From Synergistaceae bacterium UBA5827 (GTDB lineage: Bacteria; Synergistota; Synergistia; Synergistales; 79-D21): a stretch of 9,587 nt of DNA. The translations under genes and the position numbers were made by a program. The stretch spans positions 19,637 to 29,223 of the forward strand of contig DJHE01000001.1 of NCBI GenBank assembly GCA_002432945.1. The letters run 5' to 3'. The notes under the pieces are model-generated. The model searched no databases. It saw only the letters and a list, made by a program, of their open reading frames with translations, and was not told the origin of the DNA. This document shows positions 1 to 6,260 of the stretch, in pieces (within the stretch, counting starts at the first letter, position 1; every line of letters starts with the position of its first letter).

Positions 1-38
1 TATGAACCGCATGCTCTAGCCAACTGAGCTACACCGCC
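1..38 (-). tRNA. tRNA-Met (CAT), elongator type, 3' part cut by window edge
   Basis: The reverse complement gives a tRNA 5' half: acceptor strand GGCGGTG, D-arm with GCTCAGTTGGCTAGAGC, then an anticodon stem-loop reaching CAT. The D-arm and the G at position 1 are of elongator type, unlike the initiator tRNA just upstream. It is the third gene of the minus-strand tRNA operon, separated from the initiator tRNA by only two bases (39-40), so maturation must rely on processing. An isoleucine tRNA with a modified CAT anticodon (tRNA-Ile2) is the main alternative, because the 3' half that would help decide is missing. Confidence 0.85.
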
Positions 39-117
<79 letters not shown>

Positions 118-129
118 ATGAATGCTCTC

Positions 130-216
130 TGGTGCCGGGCGCGGGAATCGAACCCGCACGGACTTTCGTCCACAGGATTTTAAGTCCCGTGCGTCTACCT
201 ATTCCGCCAGCCCGGC
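130..216 (-). tRNA. tRNA-Leu (TAA)
   Basis: This is a complete 87-base class II tRNA on the minus strand. The acceptor stem pairs GCCGGGC with GCCCGGC, followed by A and an encoded CCA. The anticodon loop is CTTAAAA with anticodon TAA, reading UUA/UUG leucine codons. A long variable arm (TGTGGACGAAAGTCCGTG) separates the anticodon stem from the T-arm, as expected for tRNA-Leu. It is the first gene after the promoter at 229-257. Confidence 0.96.
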
Positions 217-228
217 CAGCGCTGACCT

Positions 229-257
229 ATTATATGCAGGGTTGGATGTCCCGTCAA
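229..257 (-). promoter_or_regulatory. Sigma70-type promoter of the tRNA operon
   Basis: On the minus strand, TTGACG (252-257) and a perfect TATAAT (229-234) are separated by exactly 17 bases. The predicted start of transcription lies a few bases upstream of the tRNA-Leu 5' end at 216. The match is near consensus, as expected for a stable-RNA operon. Confidence 0.85.
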
Positions 258-293
258 CCGCCAACACGACGCGATATAAGTTCTCTTCCTTGT

Positions 294-322
294 TTGACAA
301 CCTTTAAAAAAGCTGGTAAACT
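294..322 (+). promoter_or_regulatory. Sigma70-type promoter of hisC
   Basis: A perfect TTGACA (294-299), a 17-base spacer and TAAACT (317-322) face hisC. The predicted transcript start near 329 gives a leader of about 40 bases, too short for a T-box or a classical his attenuator. The -35 box lies 36 bases from the -35 box of the divergent tRNA promoter, so the two promoters are back to back. Confidence 0.7.
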
Positions 323-367
323 CTCCCTCGTGTGACAAAAGCAAAGCTTTAGCATGCTAGCAGAATA

Positions 368-1435
368 ATGGGGGCGAGGTCTTTGCACGATCGTTCTTCA
401 TCTTCCGTAATCGGCAACGTTAAGGAAACTCCGGTATACCTCGATAAAAACGAGAACCCCTTTCGCTTGCCCCCCTCCCTGCGGGAGGAAATAAGGCAGT
501 TGATCTCATCAATAGACCTTAACCGTTATCCGGATCCCGAGGGCAATAAGATAAAACAGGTCCTTTCGGAGTTGACGGGTGTTCCTGAGGAAAATCTTGT
601 CATTGGGAACGGGGGCGATGAGATTCTTTCGATGCTGTTTACGGCCTTCATCGAAAAGGGGGCAAGGGTTGTTTCCCTTTCACCCACGTTTTCCCAGTAT
701 CCTGAATTATGCCGGCGACACAGGGCAGAATGGATTCCGGTTCCCCTGGGGATCGGCGACAAGGAAATCGATTTCGATGAGGACCTCTTTATTGCGACTG
801 TTTCACGTTATTCCCCCGCCCTGATCCTCGTGGATACACCGAACAACCCGACGGGGAAGGTCATATCGAACAATTTCCTAACACGGCTGGCCGAAAGCGC
901 CAGTGGTGTGATTGTCGTTGACGAAGCCTATGGAGAATTTTCAAGTTCGACATTCCTGGAAACCTTCAGGAACCGCATGATTCCCGGAAAACTGTGCATC
1001 CTTAAAACCCTTTCCAAGGCATGGGGAATGGCAGGCCTTAGAATCGGCTACGGTGCCTGCTCTCCCTCGGTGTCGTCGGGGATCGAGAAAGTCCGGGATC
1101 TTTACAACGTAGGCCTGCTATCGCAGGAAATCGGGGCGATTGTGCTCCAGTACAGGGAATGGATGGAAAGCCGCGTCCTCAGTATCCGGTATATGCGAGA
1201 TCAGCTCATCCAGGTGATCAACCGGATTCCGGGCTGGCATGCATATAACAGTGATTCCAACTTTGTGCTGGTTCGTTCAGATTTCTCAAAATCCCTCTTG
1301 TTGGACCAAATGGAGGAAGCCGCAATTCACGTCAAGTTCCTTGACCTGGATTCTCCAGGAAACTGGCTCCGTGTGTCGATTGGCAGGGAGGATGAGTTGG
1401 GCCGGTTTGTCAGCCTGATAGAGAAGGTACGGTGA
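368..1435 (+). CDS. hisC: Histidinol-phosphate aminotransferase
   Basis: This PLP-dependent fold type I aminotransferase converts imidazole acetol-phosphate and glutamate to L-histidinol-phosphate and 2-oxoglutarate in histidine biosynthesis, in the cytoplasm. The 355-residue length is standard for HisC. Visible motifs in order are LDKNENP near residues 25-31, YPDPEG (54-59), NGGDEIL (81-87), TPNNPTGK (157-164) with the PLP-contacting Asn, VVDEAY (183-188) with the PLP-pyridine Asp185, the Schiff-base Lys217 in TLSKAWGMAGLRIGYG, and the substrate-carboxylate Arg335 in NWLRVSIG. The ATG at 368 has no strong ribosome binding site. It is the only plausible ATG, because an in-frame stop lies just upstream at 350. 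No other his gene is adjacent, so it stands alone under its own promoter. Some HisC-like enzymes also act on aromatic keto acids, so a broader role cannot be excluded. Confidence 0.93.
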   Translation: MGARSLHDRSSSSVIGNVKETPVYLDKNENPFRLPPSLREEIRQLISSIDLNRYPDPEGNKIKQVLSELTGVPEENLVIGNGGDEILSMLFTAFIEKGARVVSLSPTFSQYPELCRRHRAEWIPVPLGIGDKEIDFDEDLFIATVSRYSPALILVDTPNNPTGKVISNNFLTRLAESASGVIVVDEAYGEFSSSTFLETFRNRMIPGKLCILKTLSKAWGMAGLRIGYGACSPSVSSGIEKVRDLYNVGLLSQEIGAIVLQYREWMESRVLSIRYMRDQLIQVINRIPGWHAYNSDSNFVLVRSDFSKSLLLDQMEEAAIHVKFLDLDSPGNWLRVSIGREDELGRFVSLIEKVR

Positions 1436-1476
1436 AGCAGGCATCTTTCGACTCTCTCGAGTGAGGCCATCAACAA

Positions 1477-1504
1477 TTGAACGAAGTAAAGTTTATGCTA
1501 TAAT
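1477..1504 (+). promoter_or_regulatory. Extended -10 promoter of the YerC-like gene
   Basis: TTGAAC (1477-1482) and a perfect TATAAT (1499-1504) are separated by 16 bases. A TGC immediately precedes the -10 box, giving an extended -10 element. It lies 34 bases before the first possible start codon and explains independent transcription of the downstream regulator gene. Confidence 0.75.
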
Positions 1505-1540
1505 CCAATAAAATAACGCTCGATGTTGCGTTAATACCAT

Positions 1541-1547
1541 GGGGGTG
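1541..1547 (+). promoter_or_regulatory. Ribosome binding site deciding the start at 1551
   Basis: GGGGGTG lies just before the ATG at 1551 and resembles the Shine-Dalgarno core GGAGGTG with one mismatch. The alternative ATG at 1539 has only AT-rich, non-complementary sequence upstream. Spacing to 1551 is short, so the call also rests on protein alignment. Confidence 0.55.
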
Positions 1548-1550
1548 AAA

Positions 1551-1847
1551 ATGGTGGCGGAAAAATGGAAAGATCGTCTGACTGACCAGTTATGCAAGGC
1601 AATCCTGGCCCTGGAAACAGAAGAAGAGGTTTACCGGTTTCTTGAAGATATCGCCACGATCGGAGAGATCAGGGCTTTGGCACAGCGTCTCGAGGTCGCA
1701 AGACTGCTTAACGAAGGCTATACCTATCCTCAGATAGCGCAGCAGACGGGTGCGAGCACGGCCACGATAAGCCGGGTGAAAAAGTTCCTCGAGTACGGCG
1801 CGGACGGGTATAAGATCGTCTTGGACAGACTTAAGGAAAAAGCCTAA
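1551..1847 (+). CDS. TrpR-like regulator, YerC/YecD family
   Basis: This small (98-residue) predicted DNA-binding protein belongs to the TrpR-like superfamily, YerC/YecD type. It is all-helical and carries a helix-turn-helix at about residues 58-80 (TYPQIAQQTGASTATISRVKKFL). The preceding IGEIRALAQRLEVARLL block is strongly conserved in this family. The frame is open from an ATG at 1539. Starting at 1551 places MVAEKWKDRLTDQL in register with the remembered N terminus of Bacillus YerC (MQIDKLRGKELDQL), and 1551 has the better ribosome binding site, so I prefer it. Ligand and target genes of this family are poorly defined; tryptophan should not be assumed. It has its own promoter between hisC and a convergent cluster. 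Confidence 0.88.
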   Translation: MVAEKWKDRLTDQLCKAILALETEEEVYRFLEDIATIGEIRALAQRLEVARLLNEGYTYPQIAQQTGASTATISRVKKFLEYGADGYKIVLDRLKEKA

Positions 1848-1883
1848 AAGGGCTAATTAACATAGCGAAGATTTCTTAGTCAC

Positions 1884-1913
1884 TCCCCTACGGAAAGGAA
1901 AGATCGTAGGGGA
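1884..1913. terminator. Hairpin between convergent genes, possible bidirectional terminator
   Basis: TCCCCTACG (1884-1892) and CGTAGGGGA (1905-1913) form a perfect 9-bp stem around a 12-base loop. It lies between the stop of the YerC-like gene (1847) and the stop of the convergent DUF362 gene (1920), where a terminator is expected. On the plus strand it is followed by TTGACTTTATTTGTTG, a T-rich but broken tract. On the minus strand no T-run follows. Intrinsic termination is therefore plausible but not textbook. Confidence 0.45.
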
Positions 1914-1919
1914 TTGACT

Positions 1920-3068
1920 TTATTTGTTGTTAAGCAAAAGACGGGCAAGAAGGTTTGGCTTTACTGCCATGGCTCCTGTCGGGCACATCTCGTGGCAACA
2001 AAGACAACCGACGCAGATTGTCCTGTCGATGGCGAGTACTTTTCTTCCCGCATGGATTGCCTTGAGAGGGCAAACTGCAGCACATGCACCGCAAAAGATA
2101 CAGGCGTCGGCATCCCAAGACGGTGCAAGGCGGACCAGCGTGTGTGCCATGCCCCTGAGAGGTGTAGGAATGAAGCGCCTGAGGGCGGAAGGTGATTTTC
2201 GAAATCCCGGAACTGGAAGTTCTTCCCATTTTGCTCCAAAAAGCTCGATTTCGTTTCTTTGGGTTGGTCCCATGGCTCGTCGGGCAGCGGATGATAGAAG
2301 GGGAATCGAAAAAGGATCTGCATATCCCATCATGAAAGCTGCTACGACATCGGCAGCAAGAGCATTCTCGGAGGCGATGATCCAGCCCATCGGCCTGGGT
2401 TTCCCGTGCGAGGGCCCGTATCCCTCCATTCCGATGACCGCGTCCAGTAGATTCCAGTCGGGAACCCTTGAAAGGTGCACATCCAGAATTGCATCGCATA
2501 GTTGTCGTAGGGATCCGCTCCTGTGGGCTCGCTTGCGGGTGGGCGTATCGAGGTAGCCAAATGTGTTTTTCAGGCAGGCCGTAATTTCTGTTTCGACATG
2601 AGTTTTGCATTTGGCAACATTGATCAGCGTTCCCGCTTCCGCGACCTTTACGGGAATGCGAATATCTTCCAGCATGACGGATCCCGGCGTTGAAACCTCC
2701 TGGAATCCCTCTTCATTAAGAGGAATCACCTTGCACGAATGTTTTTCAACCAGGGAACGGATGCCGCAGTTTTCCATGAACAACGGCCATTGGCCGGAAA
2801 AAAGGTATCCCGGCGAATCGGAAACTGTGACCTTTGTTTCAGGTTTGTTGGTTTTTACCCAGCGCACAAGTCCTTCTAGGATTGAGGGGTGTGTCGTTAC
2901 GCAAAGTTCGGGACGAACAGGAGCAAGGAGGTTTGCCTTGATTAAGACGTTGTCCTGGAGAAGTGGTCCTCCTCCCGATCGATCCATCGCGATTTTCACT
3001 GCTTCTTCGACAGCCCCTTCTTCGTAGTTGCGACAGGGGCAAAGGCCGACCCGGAAAAAATTTCTCAA
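1920..3068 (-). CDS. DUF362 protein with C-terminal double [4Fe-4S] ferredoxin domain
   Basis: This 382-residue cytoplasmic iron-sulfur protein is of unknown function. A DUF362 domain fills most of it. Family blocks visible are DNVLIKANLL near residues 39-48, CKTHVETEITACLKNTFGYL in the middle, and DAVIGMEGYGPSHGKP followed by ASENALAADVVAAFMMGY. The C-terminal ferredoxin domain has two C-x2-C-x2-C-x3-CP motifs: Cys323/326/329/333 and Cys352/355/358/362, with an additional Cys357. Each can bind a cubane cluster, so an electron-transfer or redox role is likely; the reaction is not known. The start is TTG at 3068, sharing bases with the TGA of the upstream endonuclease gene (TTGA overlap). The family-like N terminus FFRVGLCPCRNYEEGAVEEAV supports this start over later ones. 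It is the last gene of the overlapping minus-strand cluster. Confidence 0.9.
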   Translation of the reverse strand: MRNFFRVGLCPCRNYEEGAVEEAVKIAMDRSGGGPLLQDNVLIKANLLAPVRPELCVTTHPSILEGLVRWVKTNKPETKVTVSDSPGYLFSGQWPLFMENCGIRSLVEKHSCKVIPLNEEGFQEVSTPGSVMLEDIRIPVKVAEAGTLINVAKCKTHVETEITACLKNTFGYLDTPTRKRAHRSGSLRQLCDAILDVHLSRVPDWNLLDAVIGMEGYGPSHGKPRPMGWIIASENALAADVVAAFMMGYADPFSIPLLSSAARRAMGPTQRNEIELFGAKWEELPVPGFRKSPSALRRFIPTPLRGMAHTLVRLAPSWDADACIFCGACAAVCPLKAIHAGRKVLAIDRTICVGCLCCHEMCPTGAMAVKPNLLARLLLNNK

Positions 3069-3763
3069 GAAGGTACCAGGCCGGCTGAGTCCCGTGCGGG
3101 ACAGATATCAGACAGGATACAGCTCCTGCAAAGCGGTTTTCTCGCATGGCAGGTGTTCCGCCCATGAAAAATGAAGTTCAGGTGGCCACCTGCCTGCCTT
3201 TCAGCAGGTACACTCTCTTCAAGTTCAGCCTGGATTTCCGCAGGGGCCTGCTTCGAACTGAACCACCCCAGACGCCTGGTGATTCTAGCCACATGCGTGT
3301 CAACGGGGAAGGAAGGCATCCCGAGTTCAAATGCCAGAACGCATCCCGCAGTCTTTGGACCTATACCGGGCAAGCTTTCGAGGTAATCCCTGACCTTTCG
3401 GGGTTTCCAGTCTCGAAGAGTGTCAAGCCCGTAAAAACCGAAATCTGACCTGATTCTAGCCAATATTTCCTTGATTCTGGAAGCCTTGGTGGGAGCCAGT
3501 CCTGCGATTCGGATTGCTTCGACGAGTGCACTTCCTTCAGCCTCAAAGACTTTTTCCCAGGAAGGGAATTGACGCTTCATTTCGAAAAACGCCTTTTCAC
3601 TGTTGCGATCATTCGTATTTTGGGAAAGGAGGGTCGCAACCAGGCCGTCAAGGGGACCGCCAAAAGAGCGGTCAAGGGGATGGGTTTCCATCCCCCAGGC
3701 CGCTTCAAGACGATCCAGTACGACCAGAAGTGCGGGAGGGTCAATCGTTGTTGTCAGGTTCAT
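3065..3763 (-). CDS. nth: Endonuclease III-family DNA glycosylase/AP lyase
   Basis: This base-excision repair enzyme of the Nth/HhH-GPD family removes oxidised pyrimidines and nicks at the abasic site. From the ATG at 3763 it has 232 residues. It shows the helix-hairpin-helix LPGIGPKTAG with the catalytic Lys137, the catalytic Asp155 in PVDTHVAR, and the C-terminal iron-sulfur loop C-x6-C-x2-C-x5-C (Cys205, 212, 215, 221). LLSQNTNDRNSEKAF corresponds to the LLSAQATD region of E. coli Nth. The frame stays open to a TTG at 3826, adding 21 low-complexity residues (253 in all); I prefer 3763 because it is ATG and leaves only a 23-base overlap with the upstream protease gene. The ribosome binding site is weak at either start, suggesting translational coupling. 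Its stop overlaps the next gene's start. Exact substrate preference (thymine glycol, uracil or mismatch) cannot be read from sequence. Confidence 0.9.
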   Translation of the reverse strand: MNLTTTIDPPALLVVLDRLEAAWGMETHPLDRSFGGPLDGLVATLLSQNTNDRNSEKAFFEMKRQFPSWEKVFEAEGSALVEAIRIAGLAPTKASRIKEILARIRSDFGFYGLDTLRDWKPRKVRDYLESLPGIGPKTAGCVLAFELGMPSFPVDTHVARITRRLGWFSSKQAPAEIQAELEESVPAERQAGGHLNFIFHGRNTCHARKPLCRSCILSDICPARDSAGLVPS

Positions 3764-6194
3764 CTTCTCTGGACGCTGGTTTTGTGTTGTTTGAATTTCC
3801 TTTTTTAAGCTGGTTTGATTTTTCAACCCAGGTCTTCAATTGGTCCATGACTTTTTGGAATACGGTCCCTTCAGGATATTCACCTTTTTCGTCCGGAACA
3901 CCCGCGGAAACTCCTGTCAGGATTTCTATTCCCTGTTCGATCGTTTCTATGGCCCAGACGTGGAATAATCCCTTCTTGACAGCGTCCAGTACCTCGTGGT
4001 CCAACATGAGGTTAAGCACGTTCTGTTTGGGCAGGAGAACTCCCTGGTTCCCAGTGAGCCCCCTGTAGGAACAATAGCGGAAAAAGCCTTCAATTTTCTC
4101 GTTGGCTCCCCCTATGGGCTGAATGTTCCCAAATTGGTCTACCGAGCCGGTTACCGCGACTGACTGGTTGATGGCAATCCCCGATAGAGCGGAAAGCAGG
4201 GCGTAAAGCTCAGTTGAGGAGGCGCTGTCTCCTTCGATACCGTCATAGGTTTGTTCAAAGGCGAGCCGGGCAGAGAGCGAGAGCGGCATTTCCTTTGCGA
4301 ACTTGCGCCCGAGGAAACTGCTCAAGGTCAACAAGCCCTTGTTATGGATCGGGCCGGTCATCTTAACTTCGCGCTCGATATTAACGACCCCTTCCTGGCC
4401 CATGAAGACATTCGCGGTGATCCGTACGGGGTGGCCAAACATGTATTCCCTGAAATCGAGAACGGTGAGCCCATTGACCTGGCCGACGGCCGCTCCCTCG
4501 GTGTCGATGCGAATTTGCCCGTTTTCAAAGGACCGCTGGATCCGCTCTTCTATCAGGTTGGACCGGAAACGTTTTGCGTTGCAAGCTTTCCTAACGGTTT
4601 CAGCGGATACAACCTTCCTGCCCATTTTTCGTGCCCAGGCCACGGACTCGACGAGAATTTCCTCGATCTGGTTAAAATGTGTCGACATCCGCGTCTGGTT
4701 TCCGGCAATTCGGGATGCAAACTCGATCACTTCCGCTACGCCGTCGGCAGAAAAGTGTAGTCCGCCTTCCTTTTGGACATAGCTCGCCACGAAACAGGCG
4801 AGTTGTTGCTCGGTTGTCTTGTTTCGCGGCATGTCGACATCAAAGTCGGCCTTTATCTTGAAGAGTTTCTGGAATTCCGGGTCATAAAGGTTCAGCAGGT
4901 AGTAAATCCATCGACTGCCGATAATGACGACCTTGATCTGGATAGGAATCGCCTGGGGCCTGAGAGATGAGACGGGTACGAACCCGAGCTGCTCACCCAG
5001 GTTCTCGATTGAAAGCTCCTGGGTACGAAGGACTCGCTTCAAGGCTTCCCAGGACATGAACTGGCGCAGTATCTCCTCGGCATCCAGAACGAGGAATCCG
5101 CCATTGGCCCGATGGAGAGCACCTGGCACGATTTTACGAAAATCCGTGTAGAGATAACCCTGGCGGCTTTCGTACTCTACCTTGCCAACCAGGTTGTAAT
5201 AAGTGGAATTTGTCTCGTGTATGACAGGGGCTCCGGAATCGGGATCGTTCGAGACGAATACATTGACGCTGTAGCGGCTGAAATCGACATCGGCGTTCTC
5301 ATCCCGTGCCGCCGCGATAAAGATGTTGAAGTTCTCTATGATGTCCTCGGTTAGGGCATCAATCCACTCGGCAAGCTTATCCCCTTTTCCATATTGGGAT
5401 TTCAGGTCGGAAAGATAGGGTCGAATGGCGTTGCGGCATATTTCTGCTTCCAGGTTCTTTATCTTTTCCTTCAGGGATTTCTCGTGATCCCTGATCTTTC
5501 TTAGGATTTCAAGTGTTTTCTGGGAAACTTCCTCGGATTTTGACTGCAGTTCTTTTTGCTCGGTATCGGATAGGGCCTCGAATTCTTCCTGCTGCATCTC
5601 CTTGCTGACGGAGTTGCCTTCTTCGTCGGTCGAATGCGAAAGCGGGATATTTACGAACCCCTGCGGTGTCCTCTTGATAGAGAACCCCTTCTCCTGGGCC
5701 CAGTTGCGAACCGATTCCATCAAACCGTTTACTTGCTCCTGGAATTCCTTTACGAGTTGCGCCTTGGAGTCCTCATACTGGCTGTTCTCAAAAGCCTTGC
5801 TGAGAGTGGTCTTGAGCTCGTCAACGAGTTCGTTCAGGCTATCGGACAATTTTTTACCCATGCCTGGAGGCAGGCTGATCGCCAAGGGTTCCCCCGCGTT
5901 CGCGAAATTGTAGACATAGAGCCAATCTTCCGGGCAAGGCAGGGTGTTTGCCCTTTTCGCGAGTTGGTCCAGCGAGTAGGTTGTCCTGCCGCTTCCGTGG
6001 TCTCCGACGACAAAGATGTTGTAGCCTTTGCTGGCCACGTCTAGACCGAATTTCATGGCCTCAACTGCCCTTTGCTGTCCGATCAAACCTTCCAGGCACC
6101 CTATTTGCGCGGTCGTTTCAAAGCCGAGGGATGCGGTGGAAGTTATTTTTCTCAACTTGGACGGTGCAAGTTCATGGCGCTTCGGTTTGGGCAT
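3741..6194 (-). CDS. Lon-like protease (AAA_32 / LonC- or YcbZ-type), degenerate Walker motifs
   Basis: This 817-residue cytoplasmic serine peptidase is of the Lon family (S16), without the N-terminal substrate-binding domain of classical Lon. Residues 35-80 hold a P-loop-like segment, GDHGSGRT (64-71), with Arg70 where Walker A has Lys. A charged, probable coiled-coil insert spans about 205-260. GALHRANGGFLVLDAEEIL contains the Walker B position, Asp371 followed by Ala. The C-terminal peptidase domain has catalytic Ser657 in EGDSASSTE and Lys700 in GGANEKIEGFF; their 43-residue spacing equals that of E. coli Lon Ser679/Lys722. The acidic, polar C-terminal tail looks disordered. The ATG at 6194 follows an excellent GGAGG (6202-6206, 7-base spacer). 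It is likely a quality-control peptidase of unknown substrate. The degenerate ATP site suggests weak or absent ATPase activity, as reported for LonC-type enzymes; that is inference here. Its 3' end overlaps nth. Confidence 0.9.
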   Translation of the reverse strand: MPKPKRHELAPSKLRKITSTASLGFETTAQIGCLEGLIGQQRAVEAMKFGLDVASKGYNIFVVGDHGSGRTTYSLDQLAKRANTLPCPEDWLYVYNFANAGEPLAISLPPGMGKKLSDSLNELVDELKTTLSKAFENSQYEDSKAQLVKEFQEQVNGLMESVRNWAQEKGFSIKRTPQGFVNIPLSHSTDEEGNSVSKEMQQEEFEALSDTEQKELQSKSEEVSQKTLEILRKIRDHEKSLKEKIKNLEAEICRNAIRPYLSDLKSQYGKGDKLAEWIDALTEDIIENFNIFIAAARDENADVDFSRYSVNVFVSNDPDSGAPVIHETNSTYYNLVGKVEYESRQGYLYTDFRKIVPGALHRANGGFLVLDAEEILRQFMSWEALKRVLRTQELSIENLGEQLGFVPVSSLRPQAIPIQIKVVIIGSRWIYYLLNLYDPEFQKLFKIKADFDVDMPRNKTTEQQLACFVASYVQKEGGLHFSADGVAEVIEFASRIAGNQTRMSTHFNQIEEILVESVAWARKMGRKVVSAETVRKACNAKRFRSNLIEERIQRSFENGQIRIDTEGAAVGQVNGLTVLDFREYMFGHPVRITANVFMGQEGVVNIEREVKMTGPIHNKGLLTLSSFLGRKFAKEMPLSLSARLAFEQTYDGIEGDSASSTELYALLSALSGIAINQSVAVTGSVDQFGNIQPIGGANEKIEGFFRYCSYRGLTGNQGVLLPKQNVLNLMLDHEVLDAVKKGLFHVWAIETIEQGIEILTGVSAGVPDEKGEYPEGTVFQKVMDQLKTWVEKSNQLKKGNSNNTKPASREDEPDNND

Positions 6195-6230
6195 TCCCTT
6201 CCCTCCAGTCGTTCTTCTTTCGGTGTTTTT

Positions 6231-6239
6231 ATGTTAGCA
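6231..6239 (-). promoter_or_regulatory. Possible extended -10 promoter for the Lon-like gene
   Basis: In the 66-base gap between the ATPase stop and the protease start, the minus strand reads TGC followed by TAACAT, an extended -10-like element. It would start transcription roughly 30 bases before the ATG. No convincing -35 box is present. If real, it lets the protease cluster be expressed apart from the ATPase gene. Confidence 0.3.
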
Positions 6240-6260
6240 CATGGGGCTAGCAGGATAGTG

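Noticed and set aside
1449..1464. ACTC-TCTC-GAGT hairpin after hisC as a terminator
   Set aside because: A four-pair stem without a T-tract is too weak; no convincing hisC terminator is visible.
1924..2556. 210-residue plus-strand open frame opposite the DUF362 gene
   Set aside because: It is antisense to a well-supported coding region, with no recognisable domain and no ribosome binding site.
4251..4760. 169-residue plus-strand open frame opposite the Lon-like protease
   Set aside because: It lies wholly antisense to conserved AAA and peptidase coding sequence and matches no family I recognise.
6232..6254. GTTAGC...GCTAGC hairpin between the ATPase and protease genes as a terminator
   Set aside because: The stem is 6 bp with a wobble pair on one strand and a mismatch on the minus strand, where it would need to act, and no T-run follows.
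6222..6260. Possible CIRCE (HrcA) heat-shock operator before the Lon-like protease, suggested by TTAGCAC/GTGCTAA
   Set aside because: Only one half-site resembles CIRCE (TTAGCACTC-N9-GAGTGCTAA); the partner half is absent at the required 9-base spacing.
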